Assembly: GCF_004345605.1 (NCBI RefSeq)
Contig: NZ_SLVY01000012.1
Coordinates: forward strand, 1-64,000
Direction: 5' to 3'
DNA length: 64,000 bases
Source: Rhodococcus sp. SMB37
Lineage (GTDB): Bacteria; Actinomycetota; Actinomycetes; Mycobacteriales; Mycobacteriaceae
Of the stretch, positions 39,355 through 48,649 are shown piece by piece. Under the pieces are notes generated by a model. It saw nothing but the letters and a program-made list of their open reading frames with translations, had not been told where the DNA came from and made no database searches. Position 1 is the stretch's first letter. Every line of letters starts with the position of its first letter. The position numbers and the translations under genes were made by a program.

Positions 39355-40713
39355 GTGCAGCGACGAATCATGGGTATCGAGACGGAGTTCGGCGTCACGT
39401 GCACCTTCCACGGACATCGCAGGTTGAGCCCGGACGAGGTGGCCCGCTATCTGTTCCGGCGGGTGGTGTCGTGGGGTCGCAGCTCGAATGTGTTCCTTCG
39501 GAACGGGGCGCGCCTGTATCTCGATGTGGGTTCCCACCCGGAGTACGCGACCGCCGAGTGTGACGATCTGCTTCAGCTGGTCGAGCACGATCATGCGGGG
39601 GAGCGGGTGCTCGAAGATCTGCTCGTCGACGCGGAGGAACGCCTCGCCGAGGAAGGTATCGGCGGCGACATCTATCTGTTCAAGAACAACACCGATTCGG
39701 CCGGGAATTCGTATGGTTGCCACGAGAATTTCCTGGTGGCGCGGGTCGGGGAGTTTTCGCGCATCTCGGATGTGCTGTTGCCGTTCTTGGTGACCCGGCA
39801 GCTGATCTGCGGGGCCGGGAAGGTGTTGCAGACACCGAAAGCGGCCACGTTCTGCCTGTCGCAGCGCGCCGAGCACATCTGGGAGGGTGTCTCCTCGGCG
39901 ACGACCCGGTCGCGGCCGATCATCAACACCCGCGACGAGCCGCACGCGGACGCCGAGAAGTATCGGCGGCTGCATGTGATCGTGGGCGATTCGAATATGT
40001 CGGAGACCACGACGATGCTCAAGGTCGGGTCGGCGTCGTTGGTACTCGAGATGATCGAGGCCGGGATTTCGTTCCGCGATTTCGCGTTGGACAATCCCAT
40101 TCGCGCGATCCGGGAGGTCAGTCACGATATGACCGGGCGGCGCCCGGTGCGTCTGGCGGGAGGCCGGCAGGCCAGTGCCCTCGACATCCAACGCGAATAC
40201 CATGCGCGGGCGGTGGAATATCTGCGGCACCGCGAGCCGGATGCGCATGTGGCGCAGGTGGTGGACCTGTGGGGTCGGGTGCTCGACGCCGTGGAATCGC
40301 AGGATTTCGCGAAGGTCGACACCGAGGTCGACTGGGTGATCAAGCGCAAACTGTTCCAGCGGTACCAGGATCGCTACGACATGGAGTTGTCGGATCCGAA
40401 GATCGCGCAGCTCGACCTGGCCTATCACGACATCAAACGCGGTCGGGGTGTGTTCGATCTGTTGCAGCGTAAGGGTCTGGCGACGCGGTTGACCACCGAC
40501 GAATCGGTGGATCGGGCGGTGGAGACGCCGCCGCAGACGACCCGCGCGAAGTTGCGTGGGGATTTCATTGCGGCGGCGCAGGAGGCGGGCCGCGACTTCA
40601 CGGTCGACTGGGTGCATCTCAAGCTCAACGATCAGGCGCAGCGCACCGTGTTGTGCAAAGACCCGTTCCGGTCGGTCGACGAGCGGGTCGATCGGCTCAT
40701 CGCCTCGATGTAG
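39355..40713 (+). CDS. pafA: Pup ligase
   Basis: PafA uses ATP to join the C-terminal glutamate of Pup to lysines of target proteins. The 452-residue length equals that of M. tuberculosis PafA. Motifs include [11 protein letters not shown] with catalytic glutamates, [35 protein letters not shown] and [22 protein letters not shown]; the Dop-loop is absent. The GTG start gives the usual [13 protein letters not shown]; the longer frame from 39313 includes unlikely residues. Its transcript probably ends at the strong hairpin 26 bp after the stop. Confidence 0.96.
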   Translation: MQRRIMGIETEFGVTCTFHGHRRLSPDEVARYLFRRVVSWGRSSNVFLRNGARLYLDVGSHPEYATAECDDLLQLVEHDHAGERVLEDLLVDAEERLAEEGIGGDIYLFKNNTDSAGNSYGCHENFLVARVGEFSRISDVLLPFLVTRQLICGAGKVLQTPKAATFCLSQRAEHIWEGVSSATTRSRPIINTRDEPHADAEKYRRLHVIVGDSNMSETTTMLKVGSASLVLEMIEAGISFRDFALDNPIRAIREVSHDMTGRRPVRLAGGRQASALDIQREYHARAVEYLRHREPDAHVAQVVDLWGRVLDAVESQDFAKVDTEVDWVIKRKLFQRYQDRYDMELSDPKIAQLDLAYHDIKRGRGVFDLLQRKGLATRLTTDESVDRAVETPPQTTRAKLRGDFIAAAQEAGRDFTVDWVHLKLNDQAQRTVLCKDPFRSVDERVDRLIASM

Positions 40714-40738
40714 CAGCGACCGCGACGAAGAACACGGC

Positions 40739-40774
40739 CACTGCCCCGCCCGCACGGATGCGGGCGGGGCAGTG
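40739..40774. terminator. Strong hairpin between pafA and pafB
   Basis: A perfect 16-bp stem, CACTGCCCCGCCCGCA with TGCGGGCGGGGCAGTG, closes a four-base loop CGGA. No T run follows, as is common for actinobacterial terminators. It separates pafA from pafB, which has its own -10 15 bases further on. Confidence 0.75.
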
Positions 40775-40788
40775 CGCGTCGGGGGCAT

Positions 40789-40794
40789 TAGGGT
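40789..40794 (+). promoter_or_regulatory. -10 hexamer for a leaderless pafBC transcript
   Basis: TAGGGT lies six bases before the GTG of pafB, just after the hairpin, with no Shine-Dalgarno. Confidence 0.5.
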
Positions 40795-40800
40795 TGGCCC

Positions 40801-41847
40801 GTGGCGATTTCGAAAGTCGAACGGTTGGTCAACCTGGTCATCGCGTTGCTGTCCACCCGTCAGTTCCTCACCGCGGAGAAGATCCGAGCCTCGGTGGCGG
40901 GCTACGCGGAGTGCGCGAGCGACGAGGCGTTCAGCCGCATGTTCGAACGCGACAAGAACGAACTGCGCGACCTCGGGATTCCGCTCGAGACGGGGTTGGC
41001 GTCGCGGTATTCGACCGTCGAGGGCTATCGGATCAACCGGGACGCCTATGCGCTGCCGGAGATCGAGCTGAGCCGTGAGGAGACCGCCGCGGTGGCCGTC
41101 GCCGCCGCGTTGTGGGAGTCCCCGGAGTTGACGTCGGCGGCACAGGGCGCATTGCTCAAGTTGCGGGCTGCCGGGGTGCAGGTCGATGCGGACCCGGCGG
41201 GCACGGTCGCGGCGATCCCGGCGCGGGCCCGCGGTTCCGAACCGGCATTGCAGAAGTTACTCGCCGCCGTCGACGAGCGGCAGGCGGTGCAGTTCGAGCA
41301 TCGCAGTGCCCCCACCGATCCGTGGACAGTGCGCACCGTCGAACCGTGGGGTGTGGTGACGGTGCACGGCCGCTGGTATCTGGTCGGGCACGACCGGGAC
41401 CGCAATGCGACCCGCACCTTCCGCCTGTCGCGGATCTCCGATGAGGTCACCGCGGTCGGGGAGCCAGGTGCGGTGCAGATCCCGGAGGGGGTGGATCTGC
41501 GGGCCCGGGTGCTCGCCGCGACCCGCCCCGGTGATGTGACCGGGTCCGCGCGGGTGTGGGTGGCTGCGGGCCGCGCATACGAGGTGCGCCGGCTCGGTCG
41601 TGATCTCGGGCCCCGGCAGGTCGGTGGCCGTGACGGCAGTGTGTTCGAGGTACCGCTGCGCGCCGGGGAGTGGATCGCCCGCACCCTCGCGGGTCAAGGC
41701 CCCGACGCGCTGGTGCTCGACCCACCCGAGTTACGCGACGAGGTACGGCAGATCCTGGCGCGGGTCGCTGCCGGTGGCACCACCGCACACGACAGGGCAG
41801 CAGACGAGACTGAGGGGGACGACACAGTGGGGGAGGAACGTCCATGA
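40801..41847 (+). CDS. pafB: WYL-domain transcriptional regulator PafB
   Basis: This 348-residue protein is one half of PafBC, which activates the RecA/LexA-independent DNA-damage response in mycobacteria. The N-terminal winged helix reads SKVERLVNLVIALLSTRQFLTAEKIRASV; the WYL-domain follows from about residue 140 with WTVRTVEPWGVVTVHGRWYLVGHDRDRNATRTFRLSRI, and a WCX extension ends the protein. WYL domains are thought to sense single-stranded DNA or nucleic acids. The stop overlaps the pafC ATG (ATGA). In Mycobacterium pafA and pafB are linked; here a hairpin and its own -10 suggest independent control. Confidence 0.95.
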   Translation: MAISKVERLVNLVIALLSTRQFLTAEKIRASVAGYAECASDEAFSRMFERDKNELRDLGIPLETGLASRYSTVEGYRINRDAYALPEIELSREETAAVAVAAALWESPELTSAAQGALLKLRAAGVQVDADPAGTVAAIPARARGSEPALQKLLAAVDERQAVQFEHRSAPTDPWTVRTVEPWGVVTVHGRWYLVGHDRDRNATRTFRLSRISDEVTAVGEPGAVQIPEGVDLRARVLAATRPGDVTGSARVWVAAGRAYEVRRLGRDLGPRQVGGRDGSVFEVPLRAGEWIARTLAGQGPDALVLDPPELRDEVRQILARVAAGGTTAHDRAADETEGDDTVGEERP

Positions 41848-42821
41848 GCAGTACCCGGCTGGCCGGGCGGTTGACCCGCCTGCTGAATCTGGTGCCGTAC
41901 TTCACGGCGCGTCCGGGGATCAGCGCAGCCGACGCCGCCCGCGATCTGGGGGTCACCCCGAAACAGATCATGGACGATCTCAATCAGCTGTGGGTGTGTG
42001 GGCTGCCGGGCTATGGGCCCGGTGATCTGATCGACCTGTCGTTCTCCGAGGAGAGCATCGTGGTGACGTTCACCGCGGGCATCGACCGGCCGCTGCGATT
42101 GACCTCCACGGAGGCGACGGTGCTGCTCGTCGCGCTGCGGTCGTTGCTCGAGATGCCCGGCGTGGTCGATCCGACGGCGGCACAGAGCGCCATCGCCAAG
42201 ATCGAGGCGGCCGCCGGGAGCGCCGCGGCGGGGCCGGACACCGCGACCGATCCGGTTCCCGACGATCCCGTCGCCGCGCGGGTCCGCGATGCGGTCCGCG
42301 ACGGGCGTGCGGTGCACCTGACCTACTATTCGGCGTCCCGCGACACCGTCTCCGAACGCGACGTCGATCCGATCCGCATCGTGCTGATCGACGAGCACAC
42401 GTACCTGCAGGCGTGGTGCCGTACCGCCGAGGGGGTGCGGCTGTTCCGGTTCGATCGGATCGATGCCGCCCGAATCCTCGACGAACCCGCGCGGCCCCCG
42501 CAGCGGGCGCTCGACGACGACGAGCATCTCGAACTGTTCGCCGGGGACCCGTCACTGCCGGCCGCCCGATTGTGGATCGCGCCCTCGTACACGTGGCTGC
42601 TCGACTACTACCCGCTCACCGACGTGACGCTGCTCGCCGACGGCAGTTGCGAGGCGGTGCTGCGGTTCGCGTCGCCGGAGTGGCTGGTGCGGCTCGTGGT
42701 GGGGCTCGGTGCCGGGGTCAGTGTGCTCGGTCCGCCCTCACTGCGCGACGCGGTGCGCGAACGGGCCGCCGCCGCACTCGATGCCTACGACGCACTCGGA
42801 GATGACCCCGCCGGCGGATGA
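41844..42821 (+). CDS. pafC: WYL-domain transcriptional regulator PafC
   Basis: The 325-residue partner of PafB has the same layout: winged helix (RLTRLLNLVPYFTARPGISAADAARDLGVTPKQIMDDLNQLWVCGL), a WYL domain with YYSASRDTVSERDVDPIRI and YLQAWCRTAEGVRLFRFDRIDAARIL, and a C-terminal WCX domain. It is expected to act as a heterodimer with PafB on promoters of DNA-repair genes. The start overlaps the pafB stop and follows GGGGGAGGAACGTCC. tatA follows after 120 bp. Confidence 0.95.
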   Translation: MSSTRLAGRLTRLLNLVPYFTARPGISAADAARDLGVTPKQIMDDLNQLWVCGLPGYGPGDLIDLSFSEESIVVTFTAGIDRPLRLTSTEATVLLVALRSLLEMPGVVDPTAAQSAIAKIEAAAGSAAAGPDTATDPVPDDPVAARVRDAVRDGRAVHLTYYSASRDTVSERDVDPIRIVLIDEHTYLQAWCRTAEGVRLFRFDRIDAARILDEPARPPQRALDDDEHLELFAGDPSLPAARLWIAPSYTWLLDYYPLTDVTLLADGSCEAVLRFASPEWLVRLVVGLGAGVSVLGPPSLRDAVRERAAAALDAYDALGDDPAGG

Positions 42822-42941
42822 CCCGGCGGATGCCACAGTTGTGTGAACACTGCACCAACACTGTGCCGAACAGCTTTCACGGGGCCGTGGGTGTGCTTCG
42901 GTCCGGTAGCATCATGCAGAGCCAATCAGTGGAGGTTGTAA

Positions 42942-43202
42942 ATGGGTGCAATGAGCCCGTGGCACTGGGCCATCGTCGCGTTGGTCGTCATCATCTTGTT
43001 CGGCTCGAAGAAGCTGCCGGATGCCGCGCGCGGTCTGGGCCGTTCGCTCCGGATCTTCAAGAGCGAGGTCAAGGAGATGCAGAACGACGACGCTCCGACG
43101 ACGGCTGCGCAGCCTGCGCCGAACCCGTTGCCGGCCGCGGTGGAGCCGACGCAGCAGATTCCGACGCAGCAGGCCCCTCAGCCCGACCAACGGTCGGCCT
43201 GA
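42942..43202 (+). CDS. tatA: Sec-independent protein translocase TatA
   Basis: The 86-residue protein has one transmembrane helix ([18 protein letters not shown]), the [17 protein letters not shown] hinge and amphipathic helix, and a polar tail. It oligomerises to form the path for folded twin-arginine substrates across the membrane. GGAGGT lies five to six bases before the ATG. It is co-oriented with tatC, which begins about 100 bp downstream. No tatB is adjacent, which is normal in actinobacteria where it is encoded elsewhere. Confidence 0.96.
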   Translation: MGAMSPWHWAIVALVVIILFGSKKLPDAARGLGRSLRIFKSEVKEMQNDDAPTTAAQPAPNPLPAAVEPTQQIPTQQAPQPDQRSA

Positions 43203-43303
43203 CCGACGTTCTCCCCACCGGGGCACCCGCGGGGTGTCCCGGTTTCCGCTGATCCCAGTGCCCCACCGCGGTGGTGGCCCTGACAGGAGCTGAGACCCGA
43301 ACC

Positions 43304-44239
43304 GTGCGCATCCCGTTCGATCCACGCCGCAGTCGGCGCAAGACAAATCCCGACGGCAACATGTCGCTGGTCGAGCATCTCTACGAGTTGCGCACACGGC
43401 TGCTCATCGCCGTCGCCGCCGTGATCGTCACCACCATCGCCGGGTTCTTCTGGTACAGCCACGGCCCGTTCGGCACGTCGAGTCTCGGTGAGATCCTCCT
43501 CGAACCCTACTGTTCGCTGCCGGCCGCGTCCCGCGCCGACTTCAGCAGCGACGGTGGTTGTTATCTGCTGGCCACCGGCCCGTTCGAACAGTTCATGTTG
43601 CGGTTGAAGGTCGCGGCGACCGCCGGTGTGGTGCTCGCCTCCCCGGTGTGGCTGTATCAATTCTGGGCGTTCATCACCCCCGGCTTGTATTCGAAGGAAC
43701 GTCGCTACGCGGTCGGCTTCGTCACCTCCGGCGCGGCGCTGTTCATCACGGGCGCCGTCCTGGCGTATCTCGTGGTCACCCACGCGTTGTCGTTCCTGTT
43801 GACCGTCGGCAACGACGTGCAGGTCACCGCGCTGTCCGGCTCCGAATATTTCGGTTTCATGATCAACCTGCTGGTGATCTTCGGGGTGTCGTTCGAGATT
43901 CCGCTGGTGCTCGTCGCGCTCAACGCCGTGGGGATGCTGTCCTACGAGAAACTCAAGGCGTGGCGCCGTGGCCTGATCATGGCGGTGTTCGTCTTCGCTG
44001 CCATCGCAACGCCGGGCCAGGATCCGTTCTCGATGCTCGCGCTGGCGTTGGCACTGACGATCCTGGTGGAATTCTCCATCCAGATCGCGCGCCTGAACGA
44101 CAAGCGCCGCGCCCGCAAGGCCCGCGACGAAGGTTGGGGTGATCTCGACGACGAGGAGGGCTCGGCGATCCCGAAGCCGACTCCGGTCGAGAAGCCGTCC
44201 CCGGCTCCGGCACCCACCGACTATTCCGACACGCTGTGA
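43304..44239 (+). CDS. tatC: Sec-independent protein translocase TatC
   Basis: This 311-residue protein with six transmembrane helices is the twin-arginine signal receptor. The N-terminal cytoplasmic signature is [21 protein letters not shown], and the family motif [22 protein letters not shown] is present, with [17 protein letters not shown] later. The Glu in FxEIP lies in the signal-binding groove. The C-terminal 60 residues are charged and Pro-rich. GTG 43304 is preferred because it matches the usual short N-terminus; GTGs at 43271 and 43274 are alternatives. The stop overlaps helY (GTGA). Confidence 0.95.
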   Translation: MRIPFDPRRSRRKTNPDGNMSLVEHLYELRTRLLIAVAAVIVTTIAGFFWYSHGPFGTSSLGEILLEPYCSLPAASRADFSSDGGCYLLATGPFEQFMLRLKVAATAGVVLASPVWLYQFWAFITPGLYSKERRYAVGFVTSGAALFITGAVLAYLVVTHALSFLLTVGNDVQVTALSGSEYFGFMINLLVIFGVSFEIPLVLVALNAVGMLSYEKLKAWRRGLIMAVFVFAAIATPGQDPFSMLALALALTILVEFSIQIARLNDKRRARKARDEGWGDLDDEEGSAIPKPTPVEKPSPAPAPTDYSDTL

Positions 44240-46968
44240 CGGGCCCCGCCGATTCACCTCGGGCTGACGCGGCAGCACCGCAGCTGGACGCATTCGCTGC
44301 CGGTCTAGCGTTCCCGCTGGATCCGTTCCAGCAGCAGGCGTGCCGCGCGCTCGAGGGCGGGCATTCGGTGCTGGTGTGTGCCCCGACCGGCGCCGGGAAG
44401 ACCGTCGTGGGCGAATTCGCGGTGCACTTGGCCATCGAGGCCGGCACCAAATGCTTCTACACCACCCCGATCAAGGCGCTGAGCAACCAGAAGTACGCGG
44501 ATCTGTGTGCTCGGCACGGCAAGGACGCGGTGGGGTTGCTCACCGGCGATCAGTCGATCAACCCGAATGCGCCGGTGGTGGTGATGACCACCGAGGTGCT
44601 GCGCAACATGCTCTACGCGTCGTCGACGACGCTGATCGGTTTGAGCCATGTCGTGATGGACGAGGTGCATTTCCTCGCGGACCGGTTCCGCGGCGCCGTG
44701 TGGGAGGAAGTGATTCTGCATCTGCCGGAGGACGTGCGGCTGGTGAGCTTGTCCGCGACGGTGTCCAACGCCGAGGAGTTCGGTGAGTGGATGACCACGG
44801 TGCGCGGCGACACCAGCGTCGTCGTCGACGAGGTGCGCCCCATCCCGCTGCATCAGCACATGATGGTCGGGCCTCGCCTGTACGACCTGTTCGACGCCCG
44901 CGCCGAACCCGCCGGCACTCCCGCGACCGAGCGTCGCCGCGGGGTCGTGGTGGATCCGGAGTTGGCGGCGCAGGTGCGGCGCCGCGCGAGCATCGACGGT
45001 GACCGCTGGCAGTCCCGCGGGCGGGGCACGTTTCGGCCGATTCCCCGCCCCGATGTGATCGCCCGGCTCGACGCCGAAGGGTTGTTGCCGGCGATCACGT
45101 TCGTGTTCTCCCGTGCCGGCTGCGACGCGGCGGTCTCGCAGTGCCTGCGGTCCGGGCTGCATCTGACCACCGACGAGGAGGCCACCGAGATCCGGCGGAT
45201 CGTCACCGAGCACACCCGCGAGTTGCCGCGCGCCGATCTCGAGGTGTTGGGTTTCGCGTCATGGCGCACCGCCCTCGAACGCGGCATTGCCGCGCATCAC
45301 GCGGGGATGTTGCCGGCGTTCCGCCACACCGTCGAGGAACTGTTCGTACGCGGGTTGGTGCGGGCGGTGTTCGCCACCGAAACCCTCGCCTTGGGCATCA
45401 ACATGCCGGCGCGCACGGTGGTGCTCGAACGGTTGGTCAAATACAACGGGGAAACCCACGCCGAGCTCACCCCCGGCGAATACACGCAGCTCACCGGCCG
45501 GGCCGGGCGTCGCGGTATCGACGTCGAGGGACACGCGGTGGTGCTGTGGCAGCCGGGTGTGGAACCGGCCGCCGTGGCGGGTCTGGCCTCGACGCGCACC
45601 TTCCCGCTGCGCAGTTCGTTCCGCCCGTCGTACAACATGGCGGTCAACCTCATCGACGCGGTCGGGGTGGAGAGGTCCCGCGCGCTGCTGGAGATGTCGT
45701 TCGCGCAGTTCCAGGCCGACAAGTCGGTCGTCGGCGCGACCCGCGGCATCGAACGCAACGAGGCGCAGCTGGCGAAGATGCGCGAGCAACTCGGCGGCGC
45801 CGACAGCGAGATCTTCGATTATGTGCGGTTACGGGCCGAGCTGACCGACGCCGAGCGGCAGCACGAGCGCAAGAAGCGGCAGGATCGTCGGCAGGCGTCG
45901 GTCGAGTCGCTGGTGGCGTTGCGGCCCGGTGAGATCGTCGCGGTCCCGGCGGGTCGCCGCACCGGGTTGGCGGTGATCATCGACCCGGATCATGACGTCA
46001 CCGATCCGCGTCCGTATGTGGTGACGGCCGACGGTTGGTCGGGTCGTCTCTCGGCGGGGGATTTCCCCACCCCGGCGGTGGTGCTGGGACGGTTGAAGTT
46101 GCCGCGGCACGCCGATCCGCGCACCGGCCGCGGCCGACGGGACATCTCCTCGGCGTTGCGGTCGAAGGGGCTGGTGCCTCCGCGGCGAGTGAAGCGGTCC
46201 CGCGGCGGCGGCGACACCCGCGAGATCGACGCGCTGCGCCGCGCGCTGCGCACGCATCCGGCGCGCGAGAACCCGGATGTGGAGGCGTTGGCGCGGGTCG
46301 GGGAACGCTACAACCGGTTGCTGCGCGACACCGAGCACCAGCGACGCAAGGCTGCGGCGACCACCGATTCGTTGGCGCGCACGTTCGAGCGGATCGTGTT
46401 GTTGTTGTCGGAGCGGGGTTATCTGACCGGCGGGGACGATCCGGCGACCACGGAGGCGGGGGAACGGCTCGCCCGGATCTACACCGAATCGGATCTGCTG
46501 GTCGCCGAGTGTCTGCGCACCGGGGTGTGGGCGGGGTTGTCGCCGGCGGAACTCGCGGCGGTCGTCTCGACGGTGATCTTCGAGTCGCGGGGCGACGACG
46601 TGCCGGAGGTGAGGGGCCCGACCGGTCCGATCCGGCGGGCGCTGGCCGACACGGTGCGCTTGTGCGATGAGCTGCGGGTCGATGAACTGCGGCACCGGTT
46701 GCCGACGACCCGCGAACCGGATTTCGGGTTCGTGACTGCTGCGTACACGTGGGCGGGTACCGCATCGTTGACGGAGTCGCTGCTGGCGGCCGTCGCGACG
46801 GGCAGTGAACTCTCGCCCGGTGACTTCGTGCGGTGGTGCCGGCAGTTGATCGATCTGCTCGATCAGATCCGCACCACGGCACAGGATCCGGCGTTGGCGA
46901 AGGCGGCGGGGCGGGCGGTCGGAGCGATCCGCCGCGGGGTCGTGGCCGTCGATGCGACCGCAGCGTGA
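44236..46968 (+). CDS. helY: DEVH-box RNA helicase HelY (Ski2/Mtr4-like)
   Basis: The 910-residue superfamily 2 helicase has Walker [16 protein letters not shown], motif Ia [16 protein letters not shown] (VVMDEVHFL), SLSATVSN, and the motif VI region [12 protein letters not shown]. The C-terminal part has a DSHCT-like arch-less domain ([20 protein letters not shown]). Ski2-like helicases unwind RNA for decay; the specific role in actinobacteria is unclear. The start overlaps the tatC stop. In M. tuberculosis it has the same position (Rv2092c). Confidence 0.95.
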   Translation: MTGPADSPRADAAAPQLDAFAAGLAFPLDPFQQQACRALEGGHSVLVCAPTGAGKTVVGEFAVHLAIEAGTKCFYTTPIKALSNQKYADLCARHGKDAVGLLTGDQSINPNAPVVVMTTEVLRNMLYASSTTLIGLSHVVMDEVHFLADRFRGAVWEEVILHLPEDVRLVSLSATVSNAEEFGEWMTTVRGDTSVVVDEVRPIPLHQHMMVGPRLYDLFDARAEPAGTPATERRRGVVVDPELAAQVRRRASIDGDRWQSRGRGTFRPIPRPDVIARLDAEGLLPAITFVFSRAGCDAAVSQCLRSGLHLTTDEEATEIRRIVTEHTRELPRADLEVLGFASWRTALERGIAAHHAGMLPAFRHTVEELFVRGLVRAVFATETLALGINMPARTVVLERLVKYNGETHAELTPGEYTQLTGRAGRRGIDVEGHAVVLWQPGVEPAAVAGLASTRTFPLRSSFRPSYNMAVNLIDAVGVERSRALLEMSFAQFQADKSVVGATRGIERNEAQLAKMREQLGGADSEIFDYVRLRAELTDAERQHERKKRQDRRQASVESLVALRPGEIVAVPAGRRTGLAVIIDPDHDVTDPRPYVVTADGWSGRLSAGDFPTPAVVLGRLKLPRHADPRTGRGRRDISSALRSKGLVPPRRVKRSRGGGDTREIDALRRALRTHPARENPDVEALARVGERYNRLLRDTEHQRRKAAATTDSLARTFERIVLLLSERGYLTGGDDPATTEAGERLARIYTESDLLVAECLRTGVWAGLSPAELAAVVSTVIFESRGDDVPEVRGPTGPIRRALADTVRLCDELRVDELRHRLPTTREPDFGFVTAAYTWAGTASLTESLLAAVATGSELSPGDFVRWCRQLIDLLDQIRTTAQDPALAKAAGRAVGAIRRGVVAVDATAA

Positions 46969-47112
46969 GCGGCGGTGTGGCCGGGTCGGCGCCTCGGGGC
47001 GGGTCTCCCACTGGCCCGGTATGTGTGATTTGATACGCGCGCTGCCACACGGGGGACCGATCGCTGGTGAGCATTACGCTGAACCTATGAACGATGGCGA
47101 GTGGAGGCGACG

Positions 47113-48063
47113 ATGACCGGGCCGAACGAACCGCAGGACCCGAACGGTAACGAGCAGGCACGTGACCCGTGGGCTCCTCCCGCGCCCGGCGCCGACAACG
47201 CATCGCCGCAGGCGCCTGCACAGCCGTGGGGTGCGCCCACGGGTGACTCTGCCGCAGCACCGACCCAGCAGTGGGGCAGCGCGCCGACCGGTGAAGCAGC
47301 AGCACCGACGCAGCAGTGGGGTGCCGCTCCGGGCGGTGATTCTGCGGCGCCCACTCAGCAGTGGGGTCAGCAGTCGCAGTGGGGACAGCAGCAGCCGGGT
47401 CAGGGCGGCGGGAGCGCATGGGGTGCGCCGCAGGGCGGACAGACACCGCAGGCCCACAACCAGTGGGGCCAGCAACAGACCCCGCAGTGGGGTACCCAGC
47501 CCGGCCAGGGGACCGGTGGTCAGCCATGGGGCGCGCCTGCCGCGCCCGGTGCGCAGCCCGGATGGGGGCAGCCCGGCCCGCAGCCGGGGCAGGCGGGCGG
47601 TCAGCAGTGGCCTCCGCAGGGGCAACCCGGGCAGACCTGGCAGCAGCCCCCATCCGGGCCGGGTGGCCAGCCCGGATGGGGACAGCAACAGCAACCCGGT
47701 GGCGGACCGTGGCAGCCGCCGCAGCAGCCCGGGGGCACATCGGGGGGCAACAGTTCGAAACTGCCGTTGATTCTCGGGGGCGTCGGCGTGCTCGTCGTGG
47801 TGGTGATCGCCGTGGTGATCGGATTCATGACCCTCGGGGGCGGCACCACCCTCGATTCCGAGGCCGCGCAGGCCGGGGTGGCGCAGGTCCTCACCGAGTC
47901 GTACGGCGCCGAGGACGTCGGTGACGTGTCGTGCCCGGGTGATCAGAAGGTCGAGGCGGGGGCGAGTTTCGAATGCACCCTCACGGTCGATGGGCAGCAC
48001 CGGTCGGTGACGTTGACCTTCACCGACGACAACGGCACCTACGAGGTCAGCCGGCCGAACTGA
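47113..48063 (+). CDS. DUF4333 membrane protein with Gln/Pro/Trp-rich N-terminus (Rv2091c-like)
   Basis: This 316-residue protein begins with about 215 residues of low-complexity sequence in which APTQQWG occurs three times (about residues 48-85) and QWG/QPGWG motifs continue. A transmembrane helix follows (LPLILGGVGVLVVVVIAVVIGFMTLG), then an extracytoplasmic DUF4333 domain with a conserved pair of Cys (VSCPGDQKVEAGASFECTLTV). The function is unknown. GGAGG lies five bases before the ATG. A nine-codon reading frame (MNDGEWRRR) at 47087 ends with a stop overlapping this start, and could couple translation. Confidence 0.85.
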   Translation: MTGPNEPQDPNGNEQARDPWAPPAPGADNASPQAPAQPWGAPTGDSAAAPTQQWGSAPTGEAAAPTQQWGAAPGGDSAAPTQQWGQQSQWGQQQPGQGGGSAWGAPQGGQTPQAHNQWGQQQTPQWGTQPGQGTGGQPWGAPAAPGAQPGWGQPGPQPGQAGGQQWPPQGQPGQTWQQPPSGPGGQPGWGQQQQPGGGPWQPPQQPGGTSGGNSSKLPLILGGVGVLVVVVIAVVIGFMTLGGGTTLDSEAAQAGVAQVLTESYGAEDVGDVSCPGDQKVEAGASFECTLTVDGQHRSVTLTFTDDNGTYEVSRPN

Positions 48064-48092
48064 CCGTCTCCACCGAGGACACGTGTCATCCG

Positions 48093-48127
48093 AAATCCTC
48101 GCTCACTGCACGTGGGCGGGGATTTTT
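48093..48127 (+). terminator. Intrinsic terminator after the DUF4333 gene
   Basis: AAATCCTCGC (48093-48102) pairs with GCGGGGATTT (48116-48125), one T-G wobble, with a 13-nt loop and a T run (TTTTT) at 48123-48127. It lies 30 bp after the stop. Confidence 0.7.
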
Positions 48128-48196
48128 GCACGGCGCCCCCGCTTCCGCGGACACGTCGAAATAGTTCGAAAACCACATTGAACCATTGTGTTTTCC

Positions 48197-48202
48197 TAAC
48201 AT
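48197..48202 (+). promoter_or_regulatory. -10 hexamer for a leaderless HTH gene
   Basis: TAACAT lies seven bases before the ATG at 48210. The surrounding 40 bases are AT-rich (GTGTTTTCCTAAC). Confidence 0.5.
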
Positions 48203-48209
48203 GTAGATC

Positions 48210-48455
48210 ATGTCTCGAAATAGGACGAAACGCCGCATCGGCAATGTTGTTCGGGAACTACGGAGTACACGTGGACTGTCCCGCCACCAGTTGGCGTCCC
48301 TGACCGGGACGCATGCGCAGACGATCGGCTCCCTCGAACGTGAACAGCAGCAACCGACTTTGGATGTGGCGATGCGCATCAGCGCCGCGTTCGACCGGCG
48401 TGTACAGGACGTGTTCTTCTGGACCGAAACTCCGGATCGGCACGAGAAACCGTAG
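48210..48455 (+). CDS. Small XRE-family helix-turn-helix regulator
   Basis: The 81-residue protein is one Cro/CI-like helix-turn-helix: VRELRSTRGLSRHQLASLTGTHAQTIGSLEREQQQPTLDVAMRISAAF, with the second and third helices around residues 24-42. The last residues (VQDVFFWTETPD) are typical of small YgzD-like regulators. It could bind its own promoter. Its TAG stop is next to the following gene region but not overlapping with the start I prefer there. The target genes are not known; the katG or PLP-enzyme genes nearby are only candidates. Confidence 0.8.
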   Translation: MSRNRTKRRIGNVVRELRSTRGLSRHQLASLTGTHAQTIGSLEREQQQPTLDVAMRISAAFDRRVQDVFFWTETPDRHEKP

Positions 48456-48484
48456 TGCCTCTCGTGGTGGTGCGGCGATCCGGC

Positions 48485-48490
48485 TACGCT
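48485..48490 (+). promoter_or_regulatory. -10 hexamer for a leaderless small gene
   Basis: TACGCT lies six bases before the GTG at 48497. It decides the start of the small gene against the earlier frame start at 48455. Confidence 0.4.
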
Positions 48491-48496
48491 CGCGCA

Positions 48497-48649
48497 GTGC
48501 ACCCGACGAGCGAGCTGATCGGCCAGATCCTGCGTGAGACCATCGAGGGCGGCGGAGTCGCCGCGTGGGCGACGGTCGAGGATTGGGACGGTGACGTCGC
48601 CGACGCGATCGTGCAGTTCGGGCTGTTCGGATGGATCGTGTACCGGTGA
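48497..48649 (+). CDS. Small uncharacterised protein (50 residues), coupled to the PLP enzyme
   Basis: I do not recognise this product, which reads HPTSELIGQILRETIEGG then GVAAWATVEDWDGDVADAIVQFGLFGWIVYR. It has no signal or membrane segment. Two points support a real gene: the -10 hexamer at the leaderless spacing, and the GTGA overlap of its stop with the start of the following dehydratase-like gene. The in-frame start at 48455 would add 14 residues without support. Role unknown; a small partner of the PLP enzyme is only a guess. Confidence 0.5.
   Translation: MHPTSELIGQILRETIEGGGVAAWATVEDWDGDVADAIVQFGLFGWIVYR

Noticed and set aside
47250-47370. Repeats taken as a CRISPR-like array
   Set aside because: The near-repeats encode APTQQWG motifs in frame within the DUF4333 protein, with no unique spacers and no cas genes nearby.
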